The notes beneath the pieces were generated by a model. The model made no database searches. It worked only from the letters and a program-made list of their open reading frames with translations, and was not told the origin of the DNA. The position numbers were made by a program, and so were the translations under genes. Below, piece by piece: positions 1 to 10,055 of a DNA stretch of 64,000 nucleotides (the stretch's first letter is position 1; each line of letters opens with the position of its first letter). The stretch comes from Opeltia flavorubescens (Eukaryota > Ascomycota > Lecanoromycetes > Teloschistales > Teloschistaceae), in contig KE546968.1 in the NCBI GenBank assembly GCA_000442125.1, positions 89,932 to 153,931 of the forward strand. The letters are read 5' to 3'.

Positions 1-1590
1 CGATGGTGAGGAACCGCCAGACTGGCGATGATGCAGTAGATGACCATCAACGAATATTGAGAGACCAGGCCCCTGCTTATATCGTGCACCATGCTTATCG
101 TACAAAACCGTGACAAGGTGCCCATGGTAGGCGACATTCTCAAGCGCAAAGTAAGACCAAGTCGTCGGGATTATCGGGGAGATCTGCAAGATATCATCCG
201 AGCGAGGTACAAGTCCAAGAAGTCCCGTAATAACATCATCAACGAAAGTGGAATGAGCGTAATGCTCGGAATGATTCGCCTGATAGGCGCTCCATGCATT
301 AATTTCAGGATAATGTGACTCCGCTACAAATGGATTGCCCTCTACGTCGTACTGTGTGCTTGCATATGTGCTCAGAAGGCTATAGTACTGCTCCGCAGTC
401 ACTGATACCTTGCCGGTACGGTAAGCGGCCGCAACAGACTTCAAGACATGAGACGTGGAATAGGGCCAAGACTGGCCGTTCCAGTAGCAACAGTAGCTGG
501 TGGGTTTCGTCGCCATATAATATTCATTGCGTCGTTCCAGTGTTGTTGGTCCGTATGGGGCTTGGAAGCCTCCTCCATCGAATAATTGCCTGATTGGATC
601 ATTGGCGTAAGATGCAGAGAGACCAATCCCAAACCTGTACGGGAATAGGCCAATCAACTGACGGCCATGTGTAGGTCCGTCAAATCCCATAGAATGATTG
701 TTCTTGCGAATGTAGTCCATAAAGAATTGGAGATCATCGTCCCATAACGAACGGTACATGGCGTTCTCAATTCCCTTGGCGACTGCTGTATACTGATCTG
801 CTAAGCTCGCATTCCCAGCCAGCTGCGCAGTCTTGGCGATCGCCTGAGCATTGGCTACCATGTATGCATTGTGACTAGGCCGGTACGTATCTGGTCCAAT
901 GAAAGTCAAGGTCAGATTGTTGAGACCTCCATCACTGACTACCCAGCCCGGTAGACTGAATTCCTGCGCGTCAAAGATTGGAGGGAAAAAGTACAAGCCC
1001 AGGGTCGAGTCGAAACTATCATCCCATTCATGCCACAGCTCCAGCATACCTTGTAAGTCGCTCGCCAGCGAGGCTGTGTTGCCGTCCAATTGAGATTTGC
1101 GGTACGCGGTGTCTTGTGTCCAATGAGTGAATGCTGTAGAGACTCCTGGGCCACGGAACCAGAATCGAATGTAGTCATCGGTATAGAATCTCCCTCTCAA
1201 CCACCTTCCGTCATCGATATGGTGGCCGTTGGCTCCATTGATGGTTGAAAAGATGTTTCCGTAGAATACAGGATGCAAGAATTCGGTTATAACAAATCCT
1301 GCGCCAGCCATGGTATAGTGAAGATGACGAGCAAGAGAGGAGAAACGATAGTAGTAGACATCTTGGATGTTCCCGTCTGGAATATCAATGTATGGGATAT
1401 TTTCGCGGAGCAAGGTCTTGCCGGTGAAATTTGCGATCGGGGCTTCATGGTTTAAGAAAAAAGTACCCTTGATATCGATGTTTTCTGGTCGCGGCGGTGC
1501 TTGGGCTACAGCGGGTGGTGAATGAAAGACTATTGCAACCAGAAGTATCACAGCAGCGAAGCACCAGCTTCTGGATCCGCTGCGCTGCAT
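1..1590 (-). CDS. secreted MGH1-like six-hairpin glycosidase, 3' end beyond window
   Basis: The frame is open without a stop for 530 codons from the ATG at 1590 down to base 1, and an in-frame stop lies just upstream at 1623-1621, so the start is fixed and the C-terminus is missing. Residues 1 to about 30 form a signal peptide (hydrophobic FAAVILLVAIVF, then AVAQA). The body matches, from memory of the family, fungal (alpha/alpha)6-barrel proteins annotated as MGH1-like or six-hairpin glycosidases. Characteristic stretches are DDYIRFWFRGPG, GPDTYRPSHNAYMVANA, LFPYRFGIGL, YCCYWNGQSWPYSTSH, SHYPEINAWSA and DDVITGLLGLVPR. Several N-glycosylation sequons suggest an extracellular enzyme. No intron is needed. 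Homologues are usually much longer, so a substantial C-terminal part should continue to the left. Substrate is unknown; a mannose- or glucose-containing glycan is a guess from the fold. Confidence 0.85.
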   Translation of the reverse strand, partial: MQRSGSRSWCFAAVILLVAIVFHSPPAVAQAPPRPENIDIKGTFFLNHEAPIANFTGKTLLRENIPYIDIPDGNIQDVYYYRFSSLARHLHYTMAGAGFVITEFLHPVFYGNIFSTINGANGHHIDDGRWLRGRFYTDDYIRFWFRGPGVSTAFTHWTQDTAYRKSQLDGNTASLASDLQGMLELWHEWDDSFDSTLGLYFFPPIFDAQEFSLPGWVVSDGGLNNLTLTFIGPDTYRPSHNAYMVANAQAIAKTAQLAGNASLADQYTAVAKGIENAMYRSLWDDDLQFFMDYIRKNNHSMGFDGPTHGRQLIGLFPYRFGIGLSASYANDPIRQLFDGGGFQAPYGPTTLERRNEYYMATKPTSYCCYWNGQSWPYSTSHVLKSVAAAYRTGKVSVTAEQYYSLLSTYASTQYDVEGNPFVAESHYPEINAWSAYQANHSEHYAHSTFVDDVITGLLGLVPRSDDILQISPIIPTTWSYFALENVAYHGHLVTVLYDKHGARYKQGPGLSIFVDGHLLHHRQSGGSSPS

Positions 1591-3168
1591 GCTATGAATC
1601 TTGCGTGCGCAGACCGCTAATCAATGATGTTAGAAGAATAATAAACAAAACCAATAAGGAAAGTATGCCAATTGGAAATGAGAGTATCGCTTCATGACAA
1701 ATGAGAAAAGTATATAGACGTTACCACCACTGGTGTTGGGAAGGTGCGCACGCGGTGCCATGTGCGCAACCTAGAGAGTTTGTAGAAGCGCACCAGGACC
1801 CACTTTACTCCAATCGCAGGACGTACGGCGCGACAGCGGATGGGATTAGCTTTGCGGTCCTCCATCGTCTGAACACTAAGCTTCACCGGCGACGTTGGGC
1901 TGATTCTGTTTTCTTGAGGCGGCTCACGGCAAGCAGGGTTTTGCGTGATTAGCCCTACTCTACCCTAAATGTTTCTCTTGTACCAACTCAGCATTATCCT
2001 GGTAAAATTATTGTCTACGACGTCTGTATCAAAAATGACAGTATTCATCTGGTTGCTCCCTTTGCCTCTACACCTGCCTTCTTATCAACAGCCATATCCA
2101 GATCCTAGGTATCGGATGGAAGCATCGACTTGTATCGTAGCATCCATCGATGCCTTTGTAATCCAAACATCCCCTTTCCAACAACACCTTAGGTCCACAT
2201 CGCTCCAAATGCCTAATGTACTATGCCTCATCTCGAAGCTTCCTTCTGCTCTGGGCCAACCAAGAACTTACCCTCGTAGCCTGTAAAATGCATAGATTAG
2301 CATTTGATCAGCATTACCATCCCTTGTTAGTGTAGAGTGCTTTGACGCTTCAAAAAGCCACAATAGTGCGCAATGCGCGTCTCCTATGATCAGACGAAAA
2401 TCCTACAACAAATGGGAGCTCTGTAGACGTGGTGGAATCGGGCAGAATAAATGCTGCTTTTGGTTAACAACGCCTTTCTTACTCAATCCTGCTACTCTCT
2501 CCCTTACACTAGTGTGAGATCAGAAGCCAACGGGGGGTTGTACTGATGGCCATCAGACTAAGAACTTTACGTGTTACTTCCAGCCTATTGCAAGAGCCCT
2601 GAAGTCATCCCAGGTTGTACATGTAGGAGACCATTCATCGTTCACTCATCACTCACGATAGAATGGCAAAGGTACTCCCAGTAGAGCTTCGTCCGTTTCC
2701 AATCGAGAGATAATGTACAACTGCTACATTTTGCATTGAGCATTTGCGGACGAAAACAACAGAAACAGAAATGGCCTACCAGGGTAAAGCACACCATATC
2801 ACACAGTATCCAGACATACCAATAAGTAGTGCAAGCATAGCGTAAACGCGGCGTTTCCTATGGAATCAATTCAACCGCAAAGATCACGCACATCTCGAAA
2901 AATCCACTCTCCAGCAACAAAATCTCCATTCTCATCTCATCCACCTATGTACAAGTACTAAAAGAGTGTCTAGGATCCCAATCCTCAGGCTTCTTGTTGA
3001 AAGATAAACACCCAAGAATGGTCCATCCAAAAAGATCACCAGCCACATATCTACAAAATCTAAGCAACTAATCCATCACAACCAACTCAGCTCTCCTTCC
3101 CTTTCCCCCCTACCAAGTCCATCCATCCTCTCTGCCTCGTGCATAAATAGAACCCAAGCGTATGCGTC
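1591..3168. other. intergenic, no gene recognised
   Basis: About 1.6 kb between the glycosidase start and the end of the small secreted protein gene. Only short frames without recognisable domains or convincing splice structure are present. The part adjoining 1590 should carry the glycosidase promoter. The stretch 2860-3160 is C/A-rich and probably includes the 3' untranslated region of the following minus-strand gene. Confidence 0.5.
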
Positions 3169-3713
3169 TCAATTAACGCACACGATACTGACGGACGCAA
3201 ACAAGACCGAATGGCAATTAGCGTCCTTGACCTGGAAGTTACTCCCCGCGCAGTTGCTGCCGCTCCAGGTTTTGGTGGTGCATTTGCTACTCAGAAGAAT
3301 GTTATCAGTAAGAAGAAACATCTTAAAATACTCTAGAATGTTTTGACGCGGGAAGGACCCGTGAGAGAGAAGAGAGGAGAGAGGAGAAACCAGGTAGATT
3401 ATTGGGGTCGAGAAAACAACATCGCGAAGGAAATTTTCTCCTCGTACTTTGAGTTCACAATAATAGAGCGAGCATTGGTGACGGGATGGCAGATAGACCC
3501 GGTACTCTGAGTAAACTGCACATTGCTCACGCCGCAGGAATCGTCCCTGTACACATTGACGATAGCCTGACCGTCAGGTGCGGGAGTGACGACTCGAGAC
3601 TCCAACTCTGGGGCACCAGCTTCATCGGGAAATGGCTCCGGGGCTGGTGCGGCGATGGCGAGGAAAGCGCCCATCATCATGGCGGTGGTAAGGATGGTCT
3701 TGAAGAAATGCAT
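3169..3713 (-). CDS. small cysteine-rich secreted protein (effector-like)
   Basis: Two exons, 3713-3448 and 3289-3169, joined in phase 2 through a 158 nt intron (donor GTACGAG, acceptor CTGAG), give a 128-residue protein ending in a TGA. The ATG at 3713 is chosen because the signal peptide starts there (MHFFKTILTTAMMMGAFLAIAAP); the frame extends upstream but without signal-like sequence. After the signal peptide comes an acidic, proline-rich stretch to about residue 40, then a compact domain with six cysteines (contexts DDSCGV, SICHP, SKCTT, SNCAG, DANCHS, SIVCVN), consistent with three disulphides. The six-cysteine part spans the intron, so both exons are needed. Size, signal peptide and cysteine content are typical of apoplastic small secreted proteins; no family was recognised and no function is asserted. 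Confidence 0.75.
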
Positions 3714-3862
3714 CTCTACTGCTGTGCTGGTTGCTGGTGTGTTCGAGAGAACGAAAACTTGGTTGCTGGATGGTAAGGTTTGGAAGAGCTGGATGCTATT
3801 TGAAGAAGACTGGTTTTCTGGATGATGGTAAAGTGAAGAATTCGATGGCGAAGAATGCTCCT

Positions 3863-3869
3863 TTTTATA
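3863..3869 (-). promoter_or_regulatory. TATA-like element of the small secreted protein gene
   Basis: On the minus strand the sequence reads TATAAAA about 150 bp upstream of the ATG at 3713, with no competing ATG that gives a longer signal-like protein. It lies at the very edge of the repeat block that begins at 3881. Confidence 0.4.
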
Positions 3870-3880
3870 ATTTTCGTTAC

Positions 3881-4730
3881 GGCTTCTCGCGGAGATTTGT
3901 GACTCCATGGATCTCAATGGCTCCCCGAGTGGGTTGCCTGATCGATGTGTATGATCTGTGGTTTTCAGGTACTAACCTGGCGCTAAAAACCTGCATGTCT
4001 GTTCTGTATGTAAGCGGTGAGCGCTTGGGCAGTTCTCTCTCCGCATTATTCATCCTGCTTCTAGCTTCTTATTCGTGTTCGTCTATCCTAGACCCCATCG
4101 TCCATTCTCCTTGCGGCTTCTCGCGGAGGGTTGGGACTTCATGGATGACCATGGTTCCCCGGATGGGTTGCCTGATCGATGTGTATGATCCGTGGCTTCA
4201 GGCATGGGCTCCCCATCGACTCGGGGCCGAATACCTGCGCAGCTGTACGGTAAGCAAGCGGTGAACGCTCGGACAGTTCTCTCCTGGCATCAATGTTGCT
4301 GCTTCTGGCTTCTCATTCGTCTTCGCCTGTTGGAGGACCCATTGACGGACAAGGGTAGCGTTAGGGTGGCACTGGGTGTGTGAGGTATGATGCCCATCGT
4401 CCAATGATTAACATGCTGCTGAAGCTTATTCTCTGTTAGTGTTCCTCAGGATGAGGAAACATGTCCCCACTCATACTGGTTTCATGCAGCGCTTAGGCAA
4501 CTCTTCATCCACACCATCCATCCTGCTTCTGGCTCGTTGTTCGTCTTCGTCTGTTGTGGACCTCATCAATGGACGAATGTAGCTTCCGGTGGTACCGGAT
4601 GTGAGGTGAGATGCTCATCGCCTAACGATCATCACGCTACCGGAGTTCATCACCTGGCAGATTTCCTCACGCTGAATAGACATGTCCCCACTCATACTAT
4701 CATCATGCAAGCCCGCTACCTTTAGGCCTG
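3881..4730. repeat. diverged tandem repeats, about 220-245 bp period
   Basis: At least three to four degenerate copies follow each other. The segment GGCTTCTCGCGGAG occurs at 3881 and again at 4115 (234 bp apart), and the nearly identical stretch around GGGTTGCCTGATCGATGTG occurs at 3931 and 4165. GCTTCT(A/G)GCT followed by a TTCGT(C/G)TTCG-like run recurs at about 4057, 4301 and 4524. CATGTCCCCACTCATACT recurs at 4461 and 4681. Many of the differences between copies are C/T and G/A changes with some indels. No protein is recognisable. This looks like an old local tandem duplication or a satellite-like element. Confidence 0.7.
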
Positions 4731-5686
4731 AGATGCGGTTCGGCGTCTGGAGGAGCCGGTGTATTTGATCACGGTATCCTTGATGCTCAGCACTAGGCCA
4801 TGAGAAGGAGAAGAACGCCCAGTACCATCATCTACTGCCAGGATTCAAGCAGGAAGTACTACTGGATCAGCTATTGAAGCAACATCAATCACTTTCAGCC
4901 AATGCAGAGAGCAAGACATACATTTTCCAAATGCCGGCAATTCAGTGAAACCGCACGAATGGAGATGATATCGGTTCGGAGCAGCAATTGCATAATTCAT
5001 TCTATAGCAAGCTGCACTAATCTGGTCAGCAAACCTTAGTGTGAAGATTCTCATAGCCCCTGAGATGACCGTCTCGTTTAAGTCCAGCGCTGACACCCCA
5101 TTGACCCCAACCATACATGGCGGATAAACTTCCTCCGATGCTCCGATGAATTGAAATTCAGATCGTACGGCAGGACGCCTGACTTTAGCCATCAGTCAAT
5201 GCTGGGGTGAGGTAGGTTTACCCGTGGACGGCCGTGTGATCTAGATCAGGCCAAGAGGTGTTGCAGTTGCCAATGGTGCAGGATCGAATTTTTGCATTGA
5301 AAGTTATTCACAATTTCGATACTTGCATAATATTGTGCAACTACCGATTAGAGCTAGGCTGAGGCGGCTGCGCGGAATCTATCCACAAAAGGTTAGTTTC
5401 ACAGTCTTACATAAATTCTTTCACCGCTGTCGAGCTCCGCACCGCAATGCGATCTACTCCCATGGTATAATAGACGTTGCCGGCTCTCTATGAATCCGGA
5501 AGTCCGCTCCCAGCTACCTCAAGAGCTTATGATGAGTGAAGATATTTTATGCACGTCAATCGTGACACCTTGCGGCGAAATCTTATTCAGAATGTGCACT
5601 TTCGCGAAGCCTTGATAAATGGCAGCACTGAAGATTTTCGATGTTTGAATGTGGTTCGTCAAGCGAGGCAAAAACAGCCTAACGTA
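4731..5686. other. intergenic, no gene recognised
   Basis: About 950 bp between the repeat block and the 3' end of the hydrolase gene. A 115-codon open frame on the minus strand (5192-4845) has no recognisable domain, signal peptide or partner exon, and I do not call it a gene. The part next to 5687 probably contains the hydrolase 3' untranslated region. Confidence 0.4.
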
Positions 5687-6631
5687 TCAATCCTTCAGAA
5701 AGCTAAGGATCTTGCTCAACAGCGCCTCCGGTGCTTCTTCGGGTATATAGTGCCCACAATCAAGGCTTTCTCCCACAACCGTTGACGACGAAACTCTCTT
5801 CCATTCTTTGACAGCATCAAAGCATTTCTCAATAACACCATGCTTGCCCCACAGAACCATGAGAGGACATTGTATCCAACGACCATCTTCATTGTCCTCC
5901 TTGTGATCTTCCAAGTCGATGCTAGCAGCGGCTCTGTAGTCCTCGCACATGGCATGCACTGCTGCTGGATCTCTCATCACGTTGACATAGGACTCATAAC
6001 ATTCCTTCTCGAAGACCTCGACATCCCGATCATGTCGTCCACCCATGTTGTACTCTATGAACGCCTCGGGGTTGGCATTCATGAGCGTTTCAGGATACGG
6101 AGCCTCTTGGATCAGGAAGAACCAATGATAGTAGGCTTTGGCAAAGTCAAAGTTTGTATTGTTGTACATGGCTGCGGTAGGTGCGATGTCAAGAAAGATC
6201 GCTTTCCTGACACGTGCAGGATGATCAACACAGAGCTTGTGGGCTACTCGTGCTCCTCTGTCGTGGGCGCAGATGAAGAATTCGTTATGTCCTAGGGTGG
6301 ACATGACATCCACGCAATCTTGAGCCATGATGCGCTTGCTGTAGGCTCGGTGCTGAGCGTCGCTTGCTGGCTTCGAAGACTTACCGTAGCCCCTCAGATC
6401 AATGGCGACTATAGTATAGTTTTGGGCAAGCCGATCAGCAATTCGATGCCAGATAAAGTGGTTCTGAGGAGCTCTGCGCAATTGTCAGGAAGAAGTTAAC
6501 ACGTGGACGGAAGACTGTGATTGGGCAGACCCATGAAGGAGTAGAAGAGGTGGACCTGAGCCACCTTGCTTGCCGTGGATGGTAACGCCGCCCGTTACAG
6601 GAATATTAATGTCGCTATAATTAGTGAACAT
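5687..6631 (-). CDS. haloacetate/fluoroacetate dehalogenase-type alpha/beta hydrolase
   Basis: Exons 6631-6531 and 6473-5687, joined in phase 2 over a 57 nt intron (acceptor GCGCAG), give 295 residues, the normal family length. The join restores the oxyanion-hole motif LLLLHGAPQNH, which neither exon holds alone. Visible catalytic residues are Asp105 (nucleophile, in HDRGAR), Asp129 (FLDIAP) and His275 (DCGHYIPEE). Known fluoroacetate dehalogenases also need two arginines near the nucleophile and a halide pocket of His, Trp and Tyr; these appear as Arg106, Arg109, His150-Trp151 (YYHWFFL) and Tyr213 (EDYRAAASIDL). The enzyme would hydrolyse the carbon-halogen bond of 2-haloacids; epoxide hydrolase activity is less likely because the cap tyrosine pair of that group is not evident. 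No signal peptide, so probably cytosolic. Two tandem bZIP-like elements lie upstream. Confidence 0.87.
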
Positions 6632-6698
6632 TTAGGAAACCTTTGTATGTCGTTTGGTCCCCCAAATGCGAGTAGAAGGAAAAGCAAACATCTATATT

Positions 6699-6720
6699 AC
6701 GTCATCCGTACGTCATCCGT
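6699..6720 (-). promoter_or_regulatory. tandem 11-bp element with TGACGT (CRE/bZIP-like)
   Basis: Two perfect, directly adjacent copies of ACGGATGACGT (minus-strand reading; 6720-6710 and 6709-6699) sit 68-89 bp upstream of the hydrolase ATG at 6631. TGACGT is the core bound by CREB/ATF-type bZIP factors. The rest of this 585 bp gap (6632-7216) holds no recognisable gene. Confidence 0.5.
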
Positions 6721-7216
6721 AGAGAGATACTGAGACCTGCCTTTCAGTTCAGTTCGTGTTGGAATACCGAAATCACGACTGAGCACGAGTCAAAAAATCT
6801 GTTATTTATACATCCTCAATGACCACAGCAATCTCCCTATCAGATGAGATACCCACCGAAAGGAGGCTCTACAGAGATTATGGTAGGGAGGGGGTATTCA
6901 CGCATATCTTTCCCTTTAACACTTCCAGAAAGTTTGATTGGTTATGAGCATAAGATAAGTGATGAACTCATGTGTGTCAGACAAGCCTACTTTTACAAGC
7001 CATAATAGCCGCAAATCCGTCCTTCGCACAACCCTCCGATGCATATCCCAGACAAGAGATTTCAAAGACTTTCTATTCATCTCGATGGACACCTTTCGAT
7101 CCTCTCTAGAACTCGTACCACGGTCCGGACTCTCGCGGCCGGCTATTGGAACATCTCTACATGTCAAAGAGTAGCTAGCGCCCTATGAAAATCTGAAAGA
7201 GGAACAAATTTCTGGT

Positions 7217-8764
7217 TCATGGGGGTCCATACTCCGTCTGCCTAGTAGTCATCCACACATAAAAGGCCGGAGATCCCATCTGTCGCTCCACCGGGCCTTT
7301 CGCAAACTCAAATTTCTCCTTTAAGATCTCATCCCTGGAGAAGATACGCGAATACACCATCCTCCCATCCATACATGGGAACGAAGTATTCTGATCCGCA
7401 CTCCAGTCAGGTATATTACCCTCATCGTCATTCTTTTCCCGCAAATGCTGCTTTGATGGCGCTAAATGCAATACTCCCCTAGCGGGTGCGCCCCAAAGGT
7501 TGTGTAAGACGACTTGTTGAAGATCTGGCACTGCTGTTGTGCAAAGATGTGCGATGACGGGTTTCCAGGATCCGGATTCGAGGTGCATGTCGCGCATTTC
7601 AAGTTTCACCAGAGCATTGTGCCTACGGAAGAAGCTGAGCAGAGATGCTTCATCGCAGTACAGACCGCGAAATGTACAATGCTTCAGAGATCCCATCACG
7701 ACCTCATCTGCAATATGAGTGAAAACTTTGCTGTAGCTCTTGGGAAGACCCTGCAAAGTCTGGTAAAGGTGAATATCTAGGCGTTCAAGATTCTGCATTG
7801 GGAGTAGCAAGCGTGCAACACCAGGGTAGTTTTCCTCCGCAATAGCCAATGGATCGTCTGGTTTGAGTAATCCTGCTTGAGTGCCCATTCCAGCTTCATA
7901 GTATGCACGATCAACTTCTGAGAGGTTGGCACGAGCATCAGCAATTTTTTGGCGATCCGTCTCTACTTTGGTCGAAACACTGAGAGAAAAGTCTTTGATG
8001 TGTTTCGCCGCTTGATCGAAGTTTGCGGACATGAGAGTGGGTATGTGCTCGTTGACATCCCAGGTGGGTATGCTGCATCGCTTCGAGTCACTGAAGATAC
8101 GTAATTTGTTTGTAGCGACGCCGCTACTTGCTATAGCTTGCATAACGGTACGATAGACCTGGGAAGCTCGGATCCAAACGGGATGCCATTCGCGTGCCGA
8201 AGCAGACGGGATGTAACCGCCCAAGCCTTGGTCGACAGCGGCCTGCACCTCCAGAGTGTCCAGCTTGCCCAAGCTCCTCAAGGCAGCAGCGAGTTCCTGC
8301 ACTTCTGACTCATCGTTCCCTCTCGTCTCTTGCTCCCGCATCGAAGCCAACATCCGTTCACGGTTTCTCTGTGCTTCTACCAGCTCCTCTTCCGTAGCTT
8401 GAGGCTCCGTAGTCATAGAAAAGACACCTTGTTTTTGAAAAACGCGTCGTCTCTTGGTCTTGAGCATTCGATCAAGCTCGGAGGTATCATACACCACCGC
8501 AATGATAGTCAACGATTGAACCGCTGACCCCAACTTTGGATGATTCGCGATTGCGCGTAGGCGCTCCAGACTTCTTGATGTGAGGTCTGTCTCCTGAGCC
8601 GCCATGAAGTACCTGAAGCGCGACACATCCATGTGATCACACAGTCGAGTACTGGTCAAACGCAGGTTGCGAATCGAGTCTAGGTCAAGAGACTCCGCTA
8701 CCCTATCGATGAGTTCTTGCGGTAGAGCATCAAGCCATGACTTGTTCATGACTGCGGCAGACAT
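7217..8764 (-). CDS. F-box protein
   Basis: A single 515-codon exon with an ATG at 8764. Residues about 10-55 form an F-box: LDALPQELIDRVAESLDLDSIRNLRLTSTRLCDHMD, with the usual LPxEL start and a leucine-rich second helix. The rest is a long helical and beta-rich region without clear leucine-rich repeats; residues about 95-160 are highly charged (KTKRRR, then Glu/Gln/Arg-rich), consistent with a linker or coiled coil. By family knowledge it would bind Skp1 in an SCF ubiquitin ligase; the substrate is unknown. Large, fast-diverging F-box families are normal in these fungi. No intron is required. Confidence 0.82.
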   Translation of the reverse strand: MSAAVMNKSWLDALPQELIDRVAESLDLDSIRNLRLTSTRLCDHMDVSRFRYFMAAQETDLTSRSLERLRAIANHPKLGSAVQSLTIIAVVYDTSELDRMLKTKRRRVFQKQGVFSMTTEPQATEEELVEAQRNRERMLASMREQETRGNDESEVQELAAALRSLGKLDTLEVQAAVDQGLGGYIPSASAREWHPVWIRASQVYRTVMQAIASSGVATNKLRIFSDSKRCSIPTWDVNEHIPTLMSANFDQAAKHIKDFSLSVSTKVETDRQKIADARANLSEVDRAYYEAGMGTQAGLLKPDDPLAIAEENYPGVARLLLPMQNLERLDIHLYQTLQGLPKSYSKVFTHIADEVVMGSLKHCTFRGLYCDEASLLSFFRRHNALVKLEMRDMHLESGSWKPVIAHLCTTAVPDLQQVVLHNLWGAPARGVLHLAPSKQHLREKNDDEGNIPDWSADQNTSFPCMDGRMVYSRIFSRDEILKEKFEFAKGPVERQMGSPAFYVWMTTRQTEYGPP

Positions 8765-10054
8765 CTTGATACAAGACAGGGATGGATGCGATGAAAGGAA
8801 AGGAAGAAAGAAAGAAAGAAGAACAGGAGTTCCAAATCATTTGGCAGAATGAGTACTATTTATAGTTGATCCTGCGGGCATTGCTGCCTAGGCTTCGGGA
8901 AAATCATACTGATATAGAGGAAAGGGCGAATCTTCATGGGTCTCTGAACGAAAAGCAACTATACGAACTCTCAGAGTCTATTTCGTTAGCTTCCAGACAG
9001 CCGACCTGATTGCATACTGTAAAATCCCTTGTCCTGCACCAAATGCTCGCGCGGGCGAATCGTAGCGGAAAAGCTAGTACTGAATAGGAATAGTCAGCTG
9101 TTCGCGCAACACTCAAGCAGACTCATTCCAGCACTTCTTATACCACGGCGAGAACTGGTATAGAAGTCTTATGAGTAAGGCTAGCAATTCTATTCGGAAA
9201 GGAACTCCACCTTTCTCATCCAGAAGAGAGGTAGATTGCAGATGATGCAACATCCGTGCAATCTCGGCTCCAATGTGGACGTACTTGGGGACCTAGATAA
9301 GGCTTGGGAATTTCGCCGAGAGAATGGTAAATAGGAAGCGAAGAATAAGAACAGCGGGGCTGGAAGCCTTGATAGGCGTTTAGATAATTCACACGTGATT
9401 TAAAAATAATAGAGGAATATTCAAGTCACGGTTGAATAAGCGATATCAGATGCTGGTCGAGCATTGAACCATGTCCAACAAAATATAATCTCTCAATAAG
9501 TTGCGCCTTGTCCTATAGATTGATCAACCAGCGGATTTAAAAAAGATCAAGTTACATATTTAGAAATGGTGGTTTGGAGGATCACGTGCCATCGTGTCAC
9601 CAATGAGGAGAATGAGCACGTGTAAAGAAATGCCTCGGGACGCCAGGACAGTCTTTGCGTCACAGACCAGCAGGGCAAGAGAGATAGAAAAGGATTGTTA
9701 ATTCTTGGACCCCGGACATAACCAAGTCCCTTGAATATATTTCACCAAAAGCGAGAATGAATCGTTCAGCTTCTGGATCTAGATACAGCAAACAGGCTAG
9801 CGGGTTCTTGAAAAAATTTATTGTGTGTGCAACGAGAAAAAACGAAACCAAGGAGACGAGATGTTGCACAGCGCAAGCTTCGGCGCCTTGTGCGACTGAG
9901 TCACCAATGTTCGATATTTAAGGATAGAGTGATCCGGCGACGACGAGATGTATTTCCAAATTTGAATCTGGTCGCCAGACTGGGATAATTCCACATCCTG
10001 TCTAACCTTTTCCTCAGCGCCACCACAGCTCATGGAGTGCAGATCACTGACGTC
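8765..10054. other. intergenic with short GAAA microsatellite
   Basis: About 1.3 kb between two divergently transcribed genes, presumably carrying both promoters. Bases 8793-8822 are a purine run rich in GAAA repeats just upstream of the F-box gene. Two CACGTG-core or near-core sites (about 9391 and 9584) are present. I see no coding frame with domain or splice support. Confidence 0.5.
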
Positions 10055-10055
10055 A
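10048..10055 (+). promoter_or_regulatory. perfect TGACGTCA palindrome overlapping a start codon
   Basis: The CRE palindrome TGACGTCA ends on the A of the ATG at 10055. A protein bound here would cover the initiation site; whether it is functional cannot be told from sequence alone. Confidence 0.35.

Noticed and set aside
3731-4264. 177-codon open frame on the plus strand across the repeat block
   Set aside because: It runs through two copies of the nucleotide repeat and overlaps the secreted protein gene and its promoter on the other strand; no domain, and repeat units do not keep one frame.
4845-5192. 115-codon open frame on the minus strand
   Set aside because: No recognisable domain, no signal peptide, no partner exon; length is compatible with chance.
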